Assembly (NCBI GenBank): GCA_963921795.1
Contig: OY997649.1
Location: forward strand, 29,934,055-29,998,054
Direction of reading: 5' to 3'
DNA length: 64,000 bases
Source: Nannobrachium achirus
Lineage: Eukaryota; Chordata; Actinopteri; Myctophiformes; Myctophidae
The position numbers were made by a program, and so were the translations under genes. Below the pieces are notes generated by a model. That model saw only the letters and a list, made by a program, of their open reading frames with translations, ran no database searches and was not told where the DNA came from. This document shows positions 12,619 to 23,830 of the stretch, in pieces. Every line of letters starts with the position of its first letter. Position 1 is the stretch's first letter.

Positions 12619-12620
<2 letters not shown>
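12348..12620 (+). pseudogene. piggyBac-type transposase remnant
   Basis: The frame reads AAWTNVTLGELKNFLGLLFL, then a segment with HWSKNSV. A +1 shift at about 12555-12560 then gives FPRTMARNRYQAILRYLRR. This order (W-T-x-V-T-x-x-E-L-x-x-F-L-G-L, then a YWS-like motif, then M-S/A-R-N-R-F/Y-x-x-I-L-R-F/Y-L) is that of the start of the piggyBac/PGBD DDE transposase domain. The catalytic aspartates lie further on, and that part is missing because the fragment runs into a CA microsatellite at 12621. It lies inside TTAA-flanked CACTTT termini, as expected for the family. Confidence 0.8.

Positions 12621-12700
<80 letters not shown>
12621..12700. repeat. (CA)n microsatellite
   Basis: An uninterrupted run of about 40 CA dinucleotides that replaces the rest of the transposase frame. 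Confidence 0.97.
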
Positions 12701-12702
<2 letters not shown>

Positions 12703-13573
12703 TGAACAGTACCATCTTTGACCTTTATTTGTGGTGCCTTTGACTCCTGAATGTTGGCTTGTTGAATGCCTTTTTTGAGAATACAGTACAGTACAGTACT
12801 GACTTTTATATTATTTTATTTATTCTTTACTTGCTGCACATTTATTTTATTTTACTTTTATCCAGTTATATTTTATTTTTGTGAAGTCATATTTGTGATT
12901 TCTTTTTTTTTGGAAATATTTGTAAATATTGTTGAACATAAATATGTTCATGCTGGATGTGTGAGGTACTCACCAGGGTTAGGGTTCGATGTTGCCATAA
13001 AATAAAAGGTTGACATCGCTTTTCTGACTTTTTGTCTTCCTGACCTTCTAGACCAGGTAAAAACACAGTGAATTCACAGTGCATAGTTCTATCAAAATGT
13101 AAGGCAATTTCTACCTTCTGAGTCATTTCATACTTTTTCACTTTGCCCCCTTGAAACTAGACGATGGTACAATATTTTTTTAACTTTTTTTGCACATAAT
13201 GAAAGTAGGCATGTCATTCTTTCTGTCAAGGGTACTTGTGTTTCGTTACCATTTACCAATTTGTTGCTATGGCTTCCTAAAGTTTTTTTTCTTTGAACTC
13301 AAATATCTCAGAATCTAGATTTCTGAGGTTATTGACTGGTTTGCGCAGTGCGCACTCTCGAGCACCTATCTCCAAAACCGCTCACCGAAATCACTCCAAA
13401 ATTTTTTTGGTAAAAAAAAAAATCCTCTTTTACCAAACCTCCCATTTTTGTTCCGATGTGAATATCGGATCATTTCCAATTTATTCCCTGGAATTGGGGC
13501 AGAAATGAATGGGACCTAATGGTGGCACTGGTAAGGGACGGGGGGCAGGGGGGGCTGGCACTCAAAGTGTTAA

Positions 13574-13893
13574 AGGAGTAGTTCACCCCCAAAATGATTT
13601 TTTTTTCTATTGATTAGTCACGCCATGGAGACATGAGTTCAATAATATTTTTAGTTTTTTGTCACATTCCTAAGACAAAAATGTGATGACAATAAATTTA
13701 CCCCCATTCGTTCCGGATGGGGACCCGTTTCGAAACGGGTCGGGTCCCCATCCGGAAACAATGGGGGTAAATTTACTCGAATCAAAATTTTGTCTTAGGA
13801 ATGTGACAAAAAACAAAAAATATTATTGAACTGTACTCTCCATGGCATGAGTAATCAATAGAAAAAAAGTCATTTTGGGGGTGAACTACTCCT
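13574..13893. mobile_element. Palindromic TTAA-target MITE, 320 bp, complete
   Basis: It is flanked by TTAA at 13570-13573 and 13894-13897. The ends are AGGAGTAGTTCACCCCC and its inverse. The arms pair over most of their roughly 150 bp, meeting at CCCGTTTCGAAACGGG. There is no coding capacity. The AGG...GTTCACC ends together with TTAA suggest Kolobok- or piggyBac-mobilised fish MITEs such as Angel; the name is not certain. The left TTAA is also the right target duplication of the 3.7 kb piggyBac-like element. A half copy lies at 28597. Confidence 0.9.
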
Positions 13894-14546
13894 TTAATAA
13901 AAGGGGCAAAAAACAGAACCCATGGCCAGCCACCTCCAAAGCAAAGATAGAGCATTGTGATAAATTTAAAAAGAAAATACTTGGAAATATACTGTATACT
14001 GTATGTTAGAAAGCTACATCGTTTTGATAAATCACATTACAGTTATGGTAGTCTCCTTGCTTTTAGATGGACAGTATCGCTATTACCTGTTAGCGTTAAC
14101 TGAGTGAGCTGTTATGGAGCGTTGCAGCTGGCTTGTTAGAGAAGTATTGATCACACTTCTCATTAGTACTCTTGTCAGGAACAGGTAATTTCTTCCCCCT
14201 CCTGAGTCAAAAGGCTATTTCCAATTTCCACAGCCACGCTGAGGCCAAATTAATCTGTGCCATGATTCCGCACCACTCTGCTCTGTTCTGTGGCCGCGTT
14301 GTGTCAACGATTATCATTGTGTTTCTTCTGCAACCTGGAATCATGAGTAGGAGGACATCCCTTCAAAAAACTACCGTGACATCAATAATGTTCCAGAAAT
14401 GGTTGCAATTGGAATGGCTAGTATTAACTGTTCTCAGTGCAATGGAAAAGCCATAATATTATATTTTGCTATATTTGGCCTTGGTTCAGCTTACAGTAGC
14501 AACGAAGAGTCATATCATAGACACTCTGCACACGTGCGGAGAGTAT

Positions 14547-14705
<159 letters not shown>

Positions 14706-15781
14706 TTCCACGGTCTACATACATACCATGCATGCAGCAGAACGTTGTGCGCCTTTTCAAACAGAGAAACCATGTGACTTGCTGTATCATACATGATCAT
14801 TTCAGGCTGTGTCATAGGCACTTTAAGTAAGGAATATGAGTACTTTTTCCACCACTGATGGTGACCGTGGGCACCGGAGCTTTGGCGCTACCACGCTGAT
14901 AACTAGTCACGGCGTTCACCTGTGCACAGTAGTAGTTGAGAATTGGAGAGGGGGTGAGCCTGTGAGCAGACAATTTCTGTTGACCATAACGTGTCATAAT
15001 GCATCTTAACATCCACCTTAGTATAATGTTGTACTTTAACATTTTAAAATACAAAATTACTGGTAGACTTGTGTAGTTAAATTGTAATTTTCTGGGGAAC
15101 CCCTGGAACCCCCTGTCCCCTGGGGATCAACGGACCTCACTTTGAGAACCCATGATGGTAAACTGATCCGTACGCAAACCAACATGCACAAATGACCTAA
15201 ATACACCCCTGGCACTGTAGGCAGTGCAGTTAACAGAGGGGGGGGTGCCGTTTCAATCAGCCCTGCCAGGGAGAGCTGGTGGCAAGCTGGGGAAGGAGCA
15301 GCATTGTTTATGTTGTATGGGGGAGGGGGATTGGGGGTCACCAGCGCCGATGAGGCAGTGCAGCCGACTGTGTCTAAAAGCACGGAGCTGTTAGATGGCA
15401 CATCACGTCTCCGCGCACCAGCATCCCTGGCGGTTATGTACAGACAGAGAGACAGCCCGGCAGGGGGAATTCAATCCAGCATACGCACCATGAAAGCCCC
15501 ATCAATTCACACCTCCTGGCTAAGGTCTGGATAAACAAACACACCTTTCACTGGCGCTGCCCTCTCTCTCAACTGCTTTGAGGTTAGCTCAAACGATAAA
15601 GGCTCAGGAAACTGGGTCAATACTCAGGTCGATTTAAAAGAAAATATCTTCGCATAAATGTTGTATTGTGGACTACGGCGGCAGGTTTAGCTTAACCTTA
15701 ATTTGTTAAAATAATGTGTGATAAATGAGTGTATTAGGATAGCCATGTATGTGTACAGAAATAAATCTATATTTGTAACAT

Positions 15782-16036
15782 AATGTCGTTGTCGGGTGGA
15801 AACCTCGTATCTCCAAGTTTCAAATGTATACGTTCTTTCGCAAAGTAACGCCCTGCTTCATCATACAAGGCCGTCGCACAAAAGTAGTGAATCCGATCTA
15901 CAAGCACACAATGCCTAGCAGTGCGAGGCGTTGTGTGCTTGTAGATCGGCTGTTTTCACTAGTTTAAATCATTTTTAAAATGATAAATGCAAAACGAACG
16001 GTTTTGGACATACAAGGTTTTCACCCGACAACGATA
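15782..16036 (+). mobile_element. Family A near-palindromic MITE, second copy
   Basis: It starts AATGTCGTTGTCGGGTGG and ends CACCCGACAACGATA. The hairpin cassette at 15883-15965 has CCGATCTACAAGCACACAA arms with a few mismatches and a small deletion in the left arm. Internal text (CAAAGTAACGCCCTGCTTC) matches the copy at 5286. Confidence 0.85.
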
Positions 16037-17037
16037 AGTATCATGTGCATTTGTACTGTATGCATATACAGCATCTATGTATATGTACAGGTATGCAGAC
16101 TTTTCTGTTATGCATAGTAAGCTATCTTGTATCCATCATGTGGAGTGTGAGACCCTTGCTGTTGGTGATTCACGCTAAATCAACTTGACATAGTACTGAA
16201 AATATTCATCTTGATATAGTTCCTGTAAGCACGGTTAGGTTCTGGATTGTTATCTGAGATGCCGTTTTCATGTCTTTTATCCCTGAGAATTGTCTGGGGC
16301 GTACACAAACTATTTTTAAACACGTATGCTTGGATATCGGTGCTCATATCTCGTTAGTATCTCTCTTCTTTTTTGTTCCCGTCTGGCTGTTTGTTGTGTC
16401 TATAAATGTTTGTTTACTTTTGGAGAGTGGCTCCTGCAGGCACAACTGCCACCAATTAGTAGCAGTGTGAAAGAAGTAGGGGAAATGGCTCAATTAGACC
16501 AGTTTTCCACTAATTGCTTCAATAAAGCTCAACTTAAATGGGAGAAGGGGCCTGAAGATGCCAGCTGAGCTCCCCTGACATCCTGGCAGTGGTGTCAAGT
16601 AACTAAGTACATTTACTTAAGTACTGTACTTAAGTACACTTTTGAGGTATTTGTACTTTACTTGAGTATATCCAATTTCCAATACTTTTACTTCTACTCC
16701 ACTACATCTTGGATTGAAATATTGTACTTTTACTCCACTACATTTATTTCAACACTTTAGTTATACTTTGCAGGTGTAAATTATAATATTATAAAACACA
16801 CATTAACCCACTTTATCCCTATTTTATACCTAGGCAATTTGAAAAATAGCAGATCTACAAGCTCACAACGCGTTGCGATGTGACGCGTTGTTTTCAAACA
16901 TTTAGTACTTTTACTTTTGGTACTTGAAGTACATTTTGATGCCAATACTTTCATACTTTTACTCAAGTACATTTTGAATTCTGGACATTTCTTGTAATGG
17001 AGTACATCTACAGTGCAGTATTGATACTTTTACTTAA

Positions 17038-17661
17038 CACCTTCTAAGCCAAGGGGAGCCCCTTAATGTTAAAACCGTACTATATCGCACATCCCCCCAG
17101 GGACTCTCAGCCACGTCGTACATTCCCGGACTTTGTCTTTAAAACCGGAATAAAAGCTTTTGATCCGAAAATCGGCGATCGTCTAACCTTCCCTAGTCAC
17201 CACTCGTGCACTGATAGCTCATGCAGACCGTGCATGAAGCAGAGGTGACGTCAGCGCCTCTCCTTCTCCAAGGCACCTTCCACCCATCCGTTTACTGTCT
17301 ACACACTCGAGCTCCTCCTGCAGCCATGCTTGGGGCTATGCTAGCGAAACTTTTCAGTTCTGTTCTTCAGTCACACATGGACTATTTGCGGGGACATTTA
17401 CGTGAAAGGATCGCGCACGCGAAACGCACGGGGACATCGACGATCGGCCAAAACCCCCATTCTATCCCAACGGAAATCGAGAAAATCATGGTGAGTTACT
17501 GGCCTGGGGGGAAAAAAAAAGAAAAAACAGCGGCGCTGTTCAAGATGGAGGGGCTGCGGGGTCATGTTTATAAACATAATATTATGTCTCAGATCACAAT
17601 ACAATAATAGAAATGTCACGGCTAATCTACCAACCACCATTGTATTTCGGACGTCAAGGTG
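17038..17661. mobile_element. TTAA-flanked element with CACCTT ends
   Basis: TTAA lies at 17034-17037 and 17662-17665. The left end CACCTTCTAAGCC and right end CGTCAAGGTG form short inverted repeats, of the type starting CAC as in the 3.7 kb piggyBac-like element. The interior is more GC-rich than the surroundings and has an open frame of 128 codons (17221-17607) with no family resemblance that I recognise. It is probably a nonautonomous piggyBac-like element or a capture of other sequence. Confidence 0.7.
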
Positions 17662-17665
17662 TTAA

Positions 17666-18508
17666 CCCTTAAGTTCTGTTCAGAGGGGATATTTGGTTTA
17701 AAAAAAACAACACTAATATAAATTTAACTTAACAAATCATCATGATACATTGACTTTGACTCAATACCAAACAATTCATATGATTAATATGGTAAATGTT
17801 TGCATTTCTGCTTTGCTATATCACATTAAACACTGAAAGAGCCAGGTGTTTTTACTGATTTAGCTGAAATTCATGTAAAAACTACTTTATTTAATACTGG
17901 GCAATATTGCTCATGCTTATAGGAAAAAAGGAAAATCAGAAAATGTTTTTATTAACTTTTTTTTCGGAATGGGGCTTCGGAAGGGGGGTGTTAGAAGTGG
18001 GGGTGACTGTGTGTCTGTGTTTTGGCATAATACTGTGTATTTCTGTGCATCTGTGCATCTTTTACATGTTCATCTCAGAAGAATCTTTAAGGCCAGTGAG
18101 TTTCAGGTGGAAAAATTTTAAACTTCTACCTTTTTTTTCCAAATGAAAATGTAAAACGGGTCAAAATGACCCGAACAGAACTTAAAGGGCCAGTTCACCT
18201 CTGGTACAACCAGATCTTATTTTATTGTTGTTTGGGACACGATCAACACAATCCTGAGTAATTTTTTGTGTTTAATCTGTGTTTTGAGATATTTTAGTAT
18301 TTCAGCATGAATGATGATGCATTTTGCATCATATGATGCAGCATGATGACTCATATGATGCAAAATGCATCATCATTCATGCTGAAATACCAAAATATCT
18401 CAAAATACAGATTGAACACAAAACATAACTCAGGATTGTGTTGATTGTGTCCCAAACAACAATAAAACAAGATCTGGTTGCCCCAGAGGTGAACTGGCCC
18501 TTTAAGGG
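17666..18508. mobile_element. TTAA-flanked element with CCCTTAAGTTCTGTTC ends, interrupted
   Basis: TTAA lies at 17662-17665 and 18509-18512. The left end is CCCTTAAGTTCTGTTC. The right end is its exact inverse once the palindromic MITE at 18186-18501 and one TTAA are removed. About 520 bp without that insertion. The CCC-starting ends and TTAA target fit piggyBac-type nonautonomous elements. It shares its left TTAA with the preceding element. Confidence 0.85.
18186..18501. mobile_element. Palindromic TTAA-target MITE, 316 bp, complete
   Basis: TTAA lies at 18182-18185 and 18502-18505. The ends are AGGGCCAGTTCACCTCTG and its inverse. Long arms meet at the ATGATGCATTTTGCATCAT region. It is inserted at the TTAA inside the right terminal repeat of the surrounding element. 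The outer AGG...AGTTCACC bases resemble those of the palindrome at 13574, although the interiors differ. Confidence 0.92.
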
Positions 18509-18774
18509 TTAAGTACAAAATGTGAGTACTTTTTCCACCTCTGCATCCTGGAGAAGCTTTATATAGAAGGAAAAGGTTTATATAAAAACCTACATTGTGC
18601 AGGGTTCTATGTACAGTACCGTACCCCCCTCCCCCAACTTTGGAGCTGGGTAAATTCAAGGGCAGTGATGAAAGGAGAGAAAACGGAAGTTGTCATGCTA
18701 ATAAAGCAACACACTTGCACTCTCCACACTCTACATGCAAAGTACCAAAATGAAAGTGGCAGCAAGAAATCAGC

Positions 18775-18875
18775 TCACTTGTTTTGGTGCTTGGAGCCCT
18801 GCAGGTGTGCGTGGTACTGTGCCACTGAATTCAGTGTGACGCTGCAGACTTCACAGGTGTAGCTTCGTTTCAGAC
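18775..18875 (-). CDS. zmat4: zmat4 exon encoding zinc finger 4 (probable last or next-to-last exon)
   Basis: This 101-bp segment follows the acceptor cattccag. Its first two bases complete a Gly codon, then LKRSYT and the finger CEVC-x12-H-x5-H ([19 protein letters not shown]) follow, ending HQNK and TGA. All zinc ligands are intact. The end is ambiguous. The bases around the stop read AACAA|GTGAGC, a near-perfect splice donor, and mammalian ZMAT4 runs a few residues further after its last finger. Either TGA is the true stop, giving a slightly short tail, or the exon splices at 18779/18778 to a small exon nearer position 1 that I could not identify. The exon lies between a hAT nest ending 224 bp downstream and a TTAA MITE starting 40 bp upstream of the acceptor. 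Confidence 0.93.
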
Positions 18876-18914
18876 CTGGAATGAAAAAGACAAATAGGGA
18901 AGAAAATACGTTAA

Positions 18915-19331
18915 AGAGGCGGTGCCATAGTTTTGCACTTTTTCTGGTTTTCATGTGCCTAGGAGGTTGACAGTATTTCATTAGACTCCCTGGTGTGGTT
19001 GTTAATATGAGCAATTATGTATTCCCTTTGTATTTGGGGTTTCTTCCTGGAGGCTGACACCTAATTGTGGGTCAAAAGTGCCAATCCAAAAACAGTGATT
19101 AAATGACATCATATAGTCTCCTTTTACCATTCACCCAACACCGTGAGTGTGGCTTCAGCTGGGTCACCACCCACCATGACAACCAGGCATACTTAATGAA
19201 CTGGAGGGTGTGGCCACATCATTTTTTTTTCCTTTTCTGTACACTTTTTTTTTGAAAGAATCTTCCTCCTAGTATAATCATAATACCTGATAATCATGTT
19301 TTAGGGGGTGAAAAATCATAGCACTGCATAA
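18915..19331. mobile_element. TTAA-target MITE adjoining the zmat4 splice acceptor
   Basis: TTAA lies at 18911-18914 and 19332-19335. The left end AGAGGCGGTGCCATAGTTTT and a decayed right end (AAAAATCATAGCACTGC) are inverted. The whole matches the better preserved copy at 31301-31730. Its near end is about 40 bp upstream, in transcription, of the acceptor of the finger-4 exon. It may therefore supply the branch point or part of the polypyrimidine region. Confidence 0.82.
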
Positions 19332-21389
19332 TTAATATGCTTCAGACATACAGTAAATACTATCTGAACACACTCAGCATACAGTATGGAGTATGCATAA
19401 GTACTGTATGCTCTGCACTTCAAGATTATATCCAATCATCAAACTACTTTTTGCCCTGGTCATCTCACCTAGCTATGCCTTGGGTTGGCTCCCAGTGTTT
19501 TTTCATTTAATTTCCTCTGTGGTAGCAGATGTTAAAAGCCCTGTTGCATGGCAAGGTACAGTAGCCTTGTGAGAATAGAGACAATTCCATAAGTAAATTG
19601 TCAAAAGCTCCATATGTTCAAAACAGTGAACGACATATCCATCAACAGCCACTGAACACTGTCCTTGAGCAAATCTTTTATCCGCTTGCCTATTGTGAAT
19701 TGCTGTGTAATTGCTGTCATGTATTATTAATGACACAGTGGCTTGAAAAATGGCCCACACATTTACCTTGTTCTCACAATTGAGTTAACGCTCCCCAGAA
19801 ACATGCCTTAGAGCAAAAGGCCAAAACAAAATAAATGTCTTGCGCTCCTCCACTGAGTCAAATCTCCATTATTAATGATTATTCAGTTCATATTAAAGCA
19901 CTACTCTGGTATCAGGCACTGCAATTTAAAAAGTCCAGATCCTCACGTCATTATATCCTGACAGGGGCTGAGGGAAAAAAGTTGTGCCAAATGACGTTGA
20001 AAATGTGTTATTTGCTAACAGCTTACTTCTGAGATGTCAGTGTCAGCTGTTTTCCATCGTTGTGATGAAGGGTAATATCCCCGTGGGCGAGACAAGCAAC
20101 TAACTCACTTTCATTCCCTCCATCTGTTGATTGGCTGAGCCATAACCGTGCTGTCAGGACGGCCACTACTGGGGCTGGAATTTCAATTTTTGCGCGAGCA
20201 TCCCCCTGACAGGCTCGCAAGCTGACATTAAAGTGCTGCGGCAAGCACCAGGGGTGTGCTCTGCGGTGGCCCTTTTGACAACTCGCTTCTCAAACACTTT
20301 CTGAAAAGGTGAAAGATTGTGCGACGGACCCCAGCATCCATCACTGCCAGCCACCTGCAGCACGTCCCCCCCAGCCTCCGCCCGCTGCCTGGGCACCACC
20401 CTACATGAAGGATGGAACGCCGGGCACCTGCCAGGCCCCCATAAAGCTCTCCTCCATCACCACAATTTCCTGCGCTTTCTGACGCCTCCCTGGTGCGTTG
20501 CGGGATAGTCATTTGTTTTGGTTAACGTGAGCATGTCCCTCACACCAAGAAGAGGCAAACCGGTTCGGCAGTGGAGGTGTACGGGGGGGGATGTTGTCAG
20601 TGGTCTCATTTATTTGGATTAAATGAGAATATAGAAACGGGTTGAGAAGCAAATGGAACATGCTGTCTGCAATTCCTCCTTCAGCCTATCATTTGTCCAC
20701 TTGCCAACACTATTGGTGCCTTATAGTCTTGAAAAAATAGCAAATTAATAGAACATGGCATCTGCTATTTAGATGACGCTGGCCTGTTCTCTCTCCAATA
20801 AGCCAGAGACTGGAGTCTCTTGAGGTGGTTCGATTTAGTAATTTCGCTGGGTATCTGTGGCCAAATCTCTGGTTGTCTCAATTAATTGAGACTTATTGCC
20901 TCAGCCTTTTGGAGGGAACAACAAAGGGAAGAGACCGTCATGATCGATCAACAGCGTAATCCTCTGAGTGGATTGTTTATGAGCATCGTAAAGGTGGTTT
21001 GGGTCCATGGTTCATGCTAAACTAAGCGGGAGCCATCTGCCCTTTTCAGATGGTGCATTTTTTACTTATTCCCCTCCCAAAGCTTCCCTGACTGTAATAA
21101 TGTATAGTGCCTAGGCTGAGGCAGCATATGCTAGCTTTGGGACCCCACAGAACCAATTGTATGACGGCTCAGGGCCGCAAGTCAGTCAATGGTTTTCACA
21201 AAATAAAACCTAATTCCCCTTCAAAGTGATAAAACAGGAACAGCTGGCATCTAACCACAGATAGTACGGCCGTCTCTGAACACATGTGTAAGACAATAGA
21301 ATATGAGATACAGTAAGTGCTTTGAAAGGAATGTCTGGATTGCCATTCTTCAAATAACACAATTCACCAGATGACTTGGCCTATAGCAG

Positions 21390-21560
21390 TAGTTCTCAAA
21401 GTGAATTTCAGGAACTCTCTAGGTTCCTTTATGGGTGTCCAAATTGACCCTTACAAGTCTGTCACTTTGACAGTGTACAAATGGAACCAAATTCCATTTG
21501 AACACTGTCAAAGTTAAGGGGAGACCTTCAAATGTCAAAGTTTGAGAACCAGTGTCCTAT
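21390..21560. mobile_element. Foldback repeat with TTCTCAAA ends
   Basis: It starts GTAGTTCTCAAAGTGAATTT and ends TTTGAGAACC, which are inverted. The core palindrome has ACAGTGTACAAATGGAACC and TTCCATTTGAACACTGT arms. The same family as the palindrome at 7587. Confidence 0.7.
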
Positions 21561-21858
21561 AGCAAAGAGAGCCTTGACAACATCTTGACATGTATGGTGC
21601 TTCCTTCCATCATCAAATCTAATGTCTTGAATTTGTGCCACTTACCAGATGACTCAGTGTACTTAGGGACAGAAAGACCTGCCCTTCTCATGGCTTCTTG
21701 AAGAAGAGCTTGATCAGCTCTGTGTAATTTGTCTGAGCCGGCTATTAAAACAGTAATAGATCTATTTTAAGGTCAGGGTGACTGGTGAAGATGGCAAAGT
21801 AGCAAGATAAATGGCGTGTGAATTGTGATTGCAATGGTCCCCAGGAAGAAGCAACAAG

Positions 21859-22367
21859 CAGGGGCGTCGCACCAAATTCTAGGCCTTGGGTAAAAGGATT
21901 CACTGCGCACAATTATTTTGTGCTTTAACTAGCCGTTTTTTTTTTTATCAAGAAAATTTGTGCAAGTCTTTGAATATTTCAAATCCTAAGGTGTTTTTTT
22001 AAACCTATGTTTCTATGTCAGTGGTGCTCAAACCTTTTCATGTGAAGGACCCCCAAAATTATATACATTTGGCCACTGACCCCCATCTTAAAATATTTTG
22101 TTCCAGGGACCCCCCAGAAGCAACATTTTAGTTACAAAATGTTCACTTAAAAATACATATATTCAAAGATTTGCACACATTTTCAAGACTTTTCAAAAAT
22201 AGCAGATTTACAAGCTCGCAGCGCGGCACTCGGTGCCACGCTGTGAGCTTGTATATCTGCGATTTTTATCGCTAAAGTATAAAATAATTAAGGCCCCTCC
22301 ACCTTGGGCCCTAGTAACTCAGTCCCACTTTTCCCCCCTTGTGACGAAGAAGCCTTGTGACGAAGAA
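21859..22367 (-). mobile_element. hAT-type nonautonomous element (CAGGGGCGTC family)
   Basis: An exact 8-bp duplication, GCAACAAG, is found at 21851-21858 and 22368-22375. The left end is CAGGGGCGTCGCACCAAATT. The right end carries a tandemly repeated CTTGTGACGAAGAAG. Relative to the copy at 58749 it is inverted. It contains CTCAAACCTTTTCATG and ACCCCCAAAAT text and a full hairpin cassette at 22192-22267. Confidence 0.85.
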
Positions 22368-22767
22368 GCAACAAGAATATAAAGAGGTGGAGATGGAGAG
22401 AGAGAAAAAAACAGAGATACAGCATGATTTGGCAAATTATATATCTCAGAATACTTCCCTTCAATTAACTGCTGCATTGCACCCGGAATGTGTTGGGCCG
22501 ATGGCCAAATTTCGACCATAGCCAAGCCGGGAGCCAAGATCACTAACACGAGTTGTAGCAGCCAAAAACCTGGGACTACTATGATTCAGATAGGCTAAAA
22601 AGCTGTTAACTGCAAAACATTCATTTTAAATTGAGGCTAACAGGTTTGCAACAAATAATCTCTAGTTAGTACACTGATATCTACCTTACCAGGCATCCCT
22701 AGCCTTCTACATTATTCAGGATGATACTATAAACAAAGATGAAAGAGAGAAATATTTATTTGTGCTG

Positions 22768-22876
22768 GAGTGGCACCTGTCAGCGGGGAGTGTTGGGGGC
22801 TCCTCACTGGCAAGTGAGCCAGTAGGATACAAACAACAGCAGTGACAACACACAGAAATGCATGTGGGGAGGATTG
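22768..22876 (+). repeat. Dispersed repeat shared with 8725-8868
   Basis: A shorter direct-orientation copy of the 8.7 kb repeat, with GGCACCTGTCAGC and GAGCCAGTAGGATACAA. Confidence 0.75.
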
Positions 22877-23329
22877 GTGTAACGACTAAATTAGGGGGTA
22901 AAGGAAAATACTGTGGCCCTATATACCTTGTATGTGAATGGATTGAATTTGAAAAATGACACTATTACACTCGTTAAGGCTGTGGGTCTCCCAGTGTCCC
23001 AGGCAACTAGTTTTGTTGGTTGAGCATACATGAACTCCAATTATAGTAGGCTGCAGTAAAAGTATATGTTCTACCAGAATAAAATAGGATCCTTTGTGTG
23101 GGGTCTACGGTCCAAGCTATGTACTGTAAACACATACATTTTACATAAGCCTACTCAGAGCTGGCTATTCTTACTATCAGAAGAACTGTACAGGCAGTTA
23201 TGAAACATTTAAGGACCTCCATCACAAAAACACCAAGGTACTGAGCGTCAGGTAAATAGGGCTGCTGGGCGATATGGTCCGACTCCGATATATATTAATA
23301 ATGAATTCCGTCCTGAGCGAATTCCGTCC

Positions 23330-23830
23330 TGCGTGACCTCGCCCTCTGTGCGACCTTGCCCTTTAGGGCGCCGTCACTTTTCGCCCTTAGGCGTCTTACT
23401 GGTTTTTATTATTTTATTATTATTGTGACCGTAGGTCACAAGTTTACTATGAAAACTGTCACATCTTGTCCACGTATCCGTGTATCTCTGAAGGTCACGT
23501 CTGACACTGTGGTTCCCCTGACACATCACTGTGACATCACAGGTGATATCACAGGTGACATCACCTATGTAAAAGTCCCTATATGCCCATATATGGAGAT
23601 CCCTGATGTCATCAATATTAAGCCCATATTTAACAGGACACCATAAGGGAATGCCCATATATGGAGGAAGACAGCCCATATCTGTGTGGCTGGTTCAGAC
23701 AGGGATCTCCATATATGGGCATAAAAGGGATGTACAGTAAATGGATCTCCATGGGTACTAGGAGTCTCCAAATATGGGTAACTGGTCCGATATACATCAC
23801 TGGCCAGCTGTCACCCTGAGGCGTCTTAGT
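23330..23830. repeat. Dispersed repeat with GTGACATCAC and CCATATATGG motifs
   Basis: It contains CCCTTTAGGGCG, CGCCCTTAGGCGTCTTACTG, CTGACACTGTGGTTCCCCTG, several GACATCACAGGTGA-type units and repeated CCCATATATGGAGATC motifs in both orientations. The same set occurs in a different order at about 44495-44790. No clear termini or target duplication were found. Confidence 0.6.

Larger units (their letters stand above)
9875..13569 (+). mobile_element. piggyBac-like element, 3.7 kb, degenerate
   Basis: It is flanked by TTAA at 9871-9874 and 13570-13573. The terminal inverted repeats are CACTTTCAGTGCCAG and, read from the right end, CACTTTGAGTGCCAG (one mismatch in 15). A frameshifted fragment of a piggyBac-family transposase lies inside (12400-12620). 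The interior also holds an 85-bp minisatellite, a perfect 29-bp hairpin, LINE-tail-like pieces and hairpin cassette copies, so the element has taken many later insertions. No intact ORF remains. Confidence 0.8.
16587..18543 (+). mobile_element. hAT MITE (CAGTGGTG family) carrying nested insertions
   Basis: It is flanked by an exact 8-bp duplication, CATCCTGG, at 16579-16586 and 18544-18551. The ends are CAGTGGTGTCAAGTAACTAA and ACTTTTTCCACCTCTG. The body contains the AAGTAC/TTTTACTT-rich text I know from an abundant teleost hAT MITE. A hairpin cassette missing most of its right arm lies at 16839-16899. Near the right end, at an original ACTTAAGTA, two further TTAA elements (17038-17661 and 17666-18508) are inserted. 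A second copy of the family, inverted, is at 57362-58052 and the right end of a third is at 63882. Confidence 0.93.

Noticed and set aside
17221-17607. 128-codon open frame inside the 17038 TTAA element
   Set aside because: No recognisable protein family. Kept only as a remark on the element, since GC-rich inserts easily give open frames.
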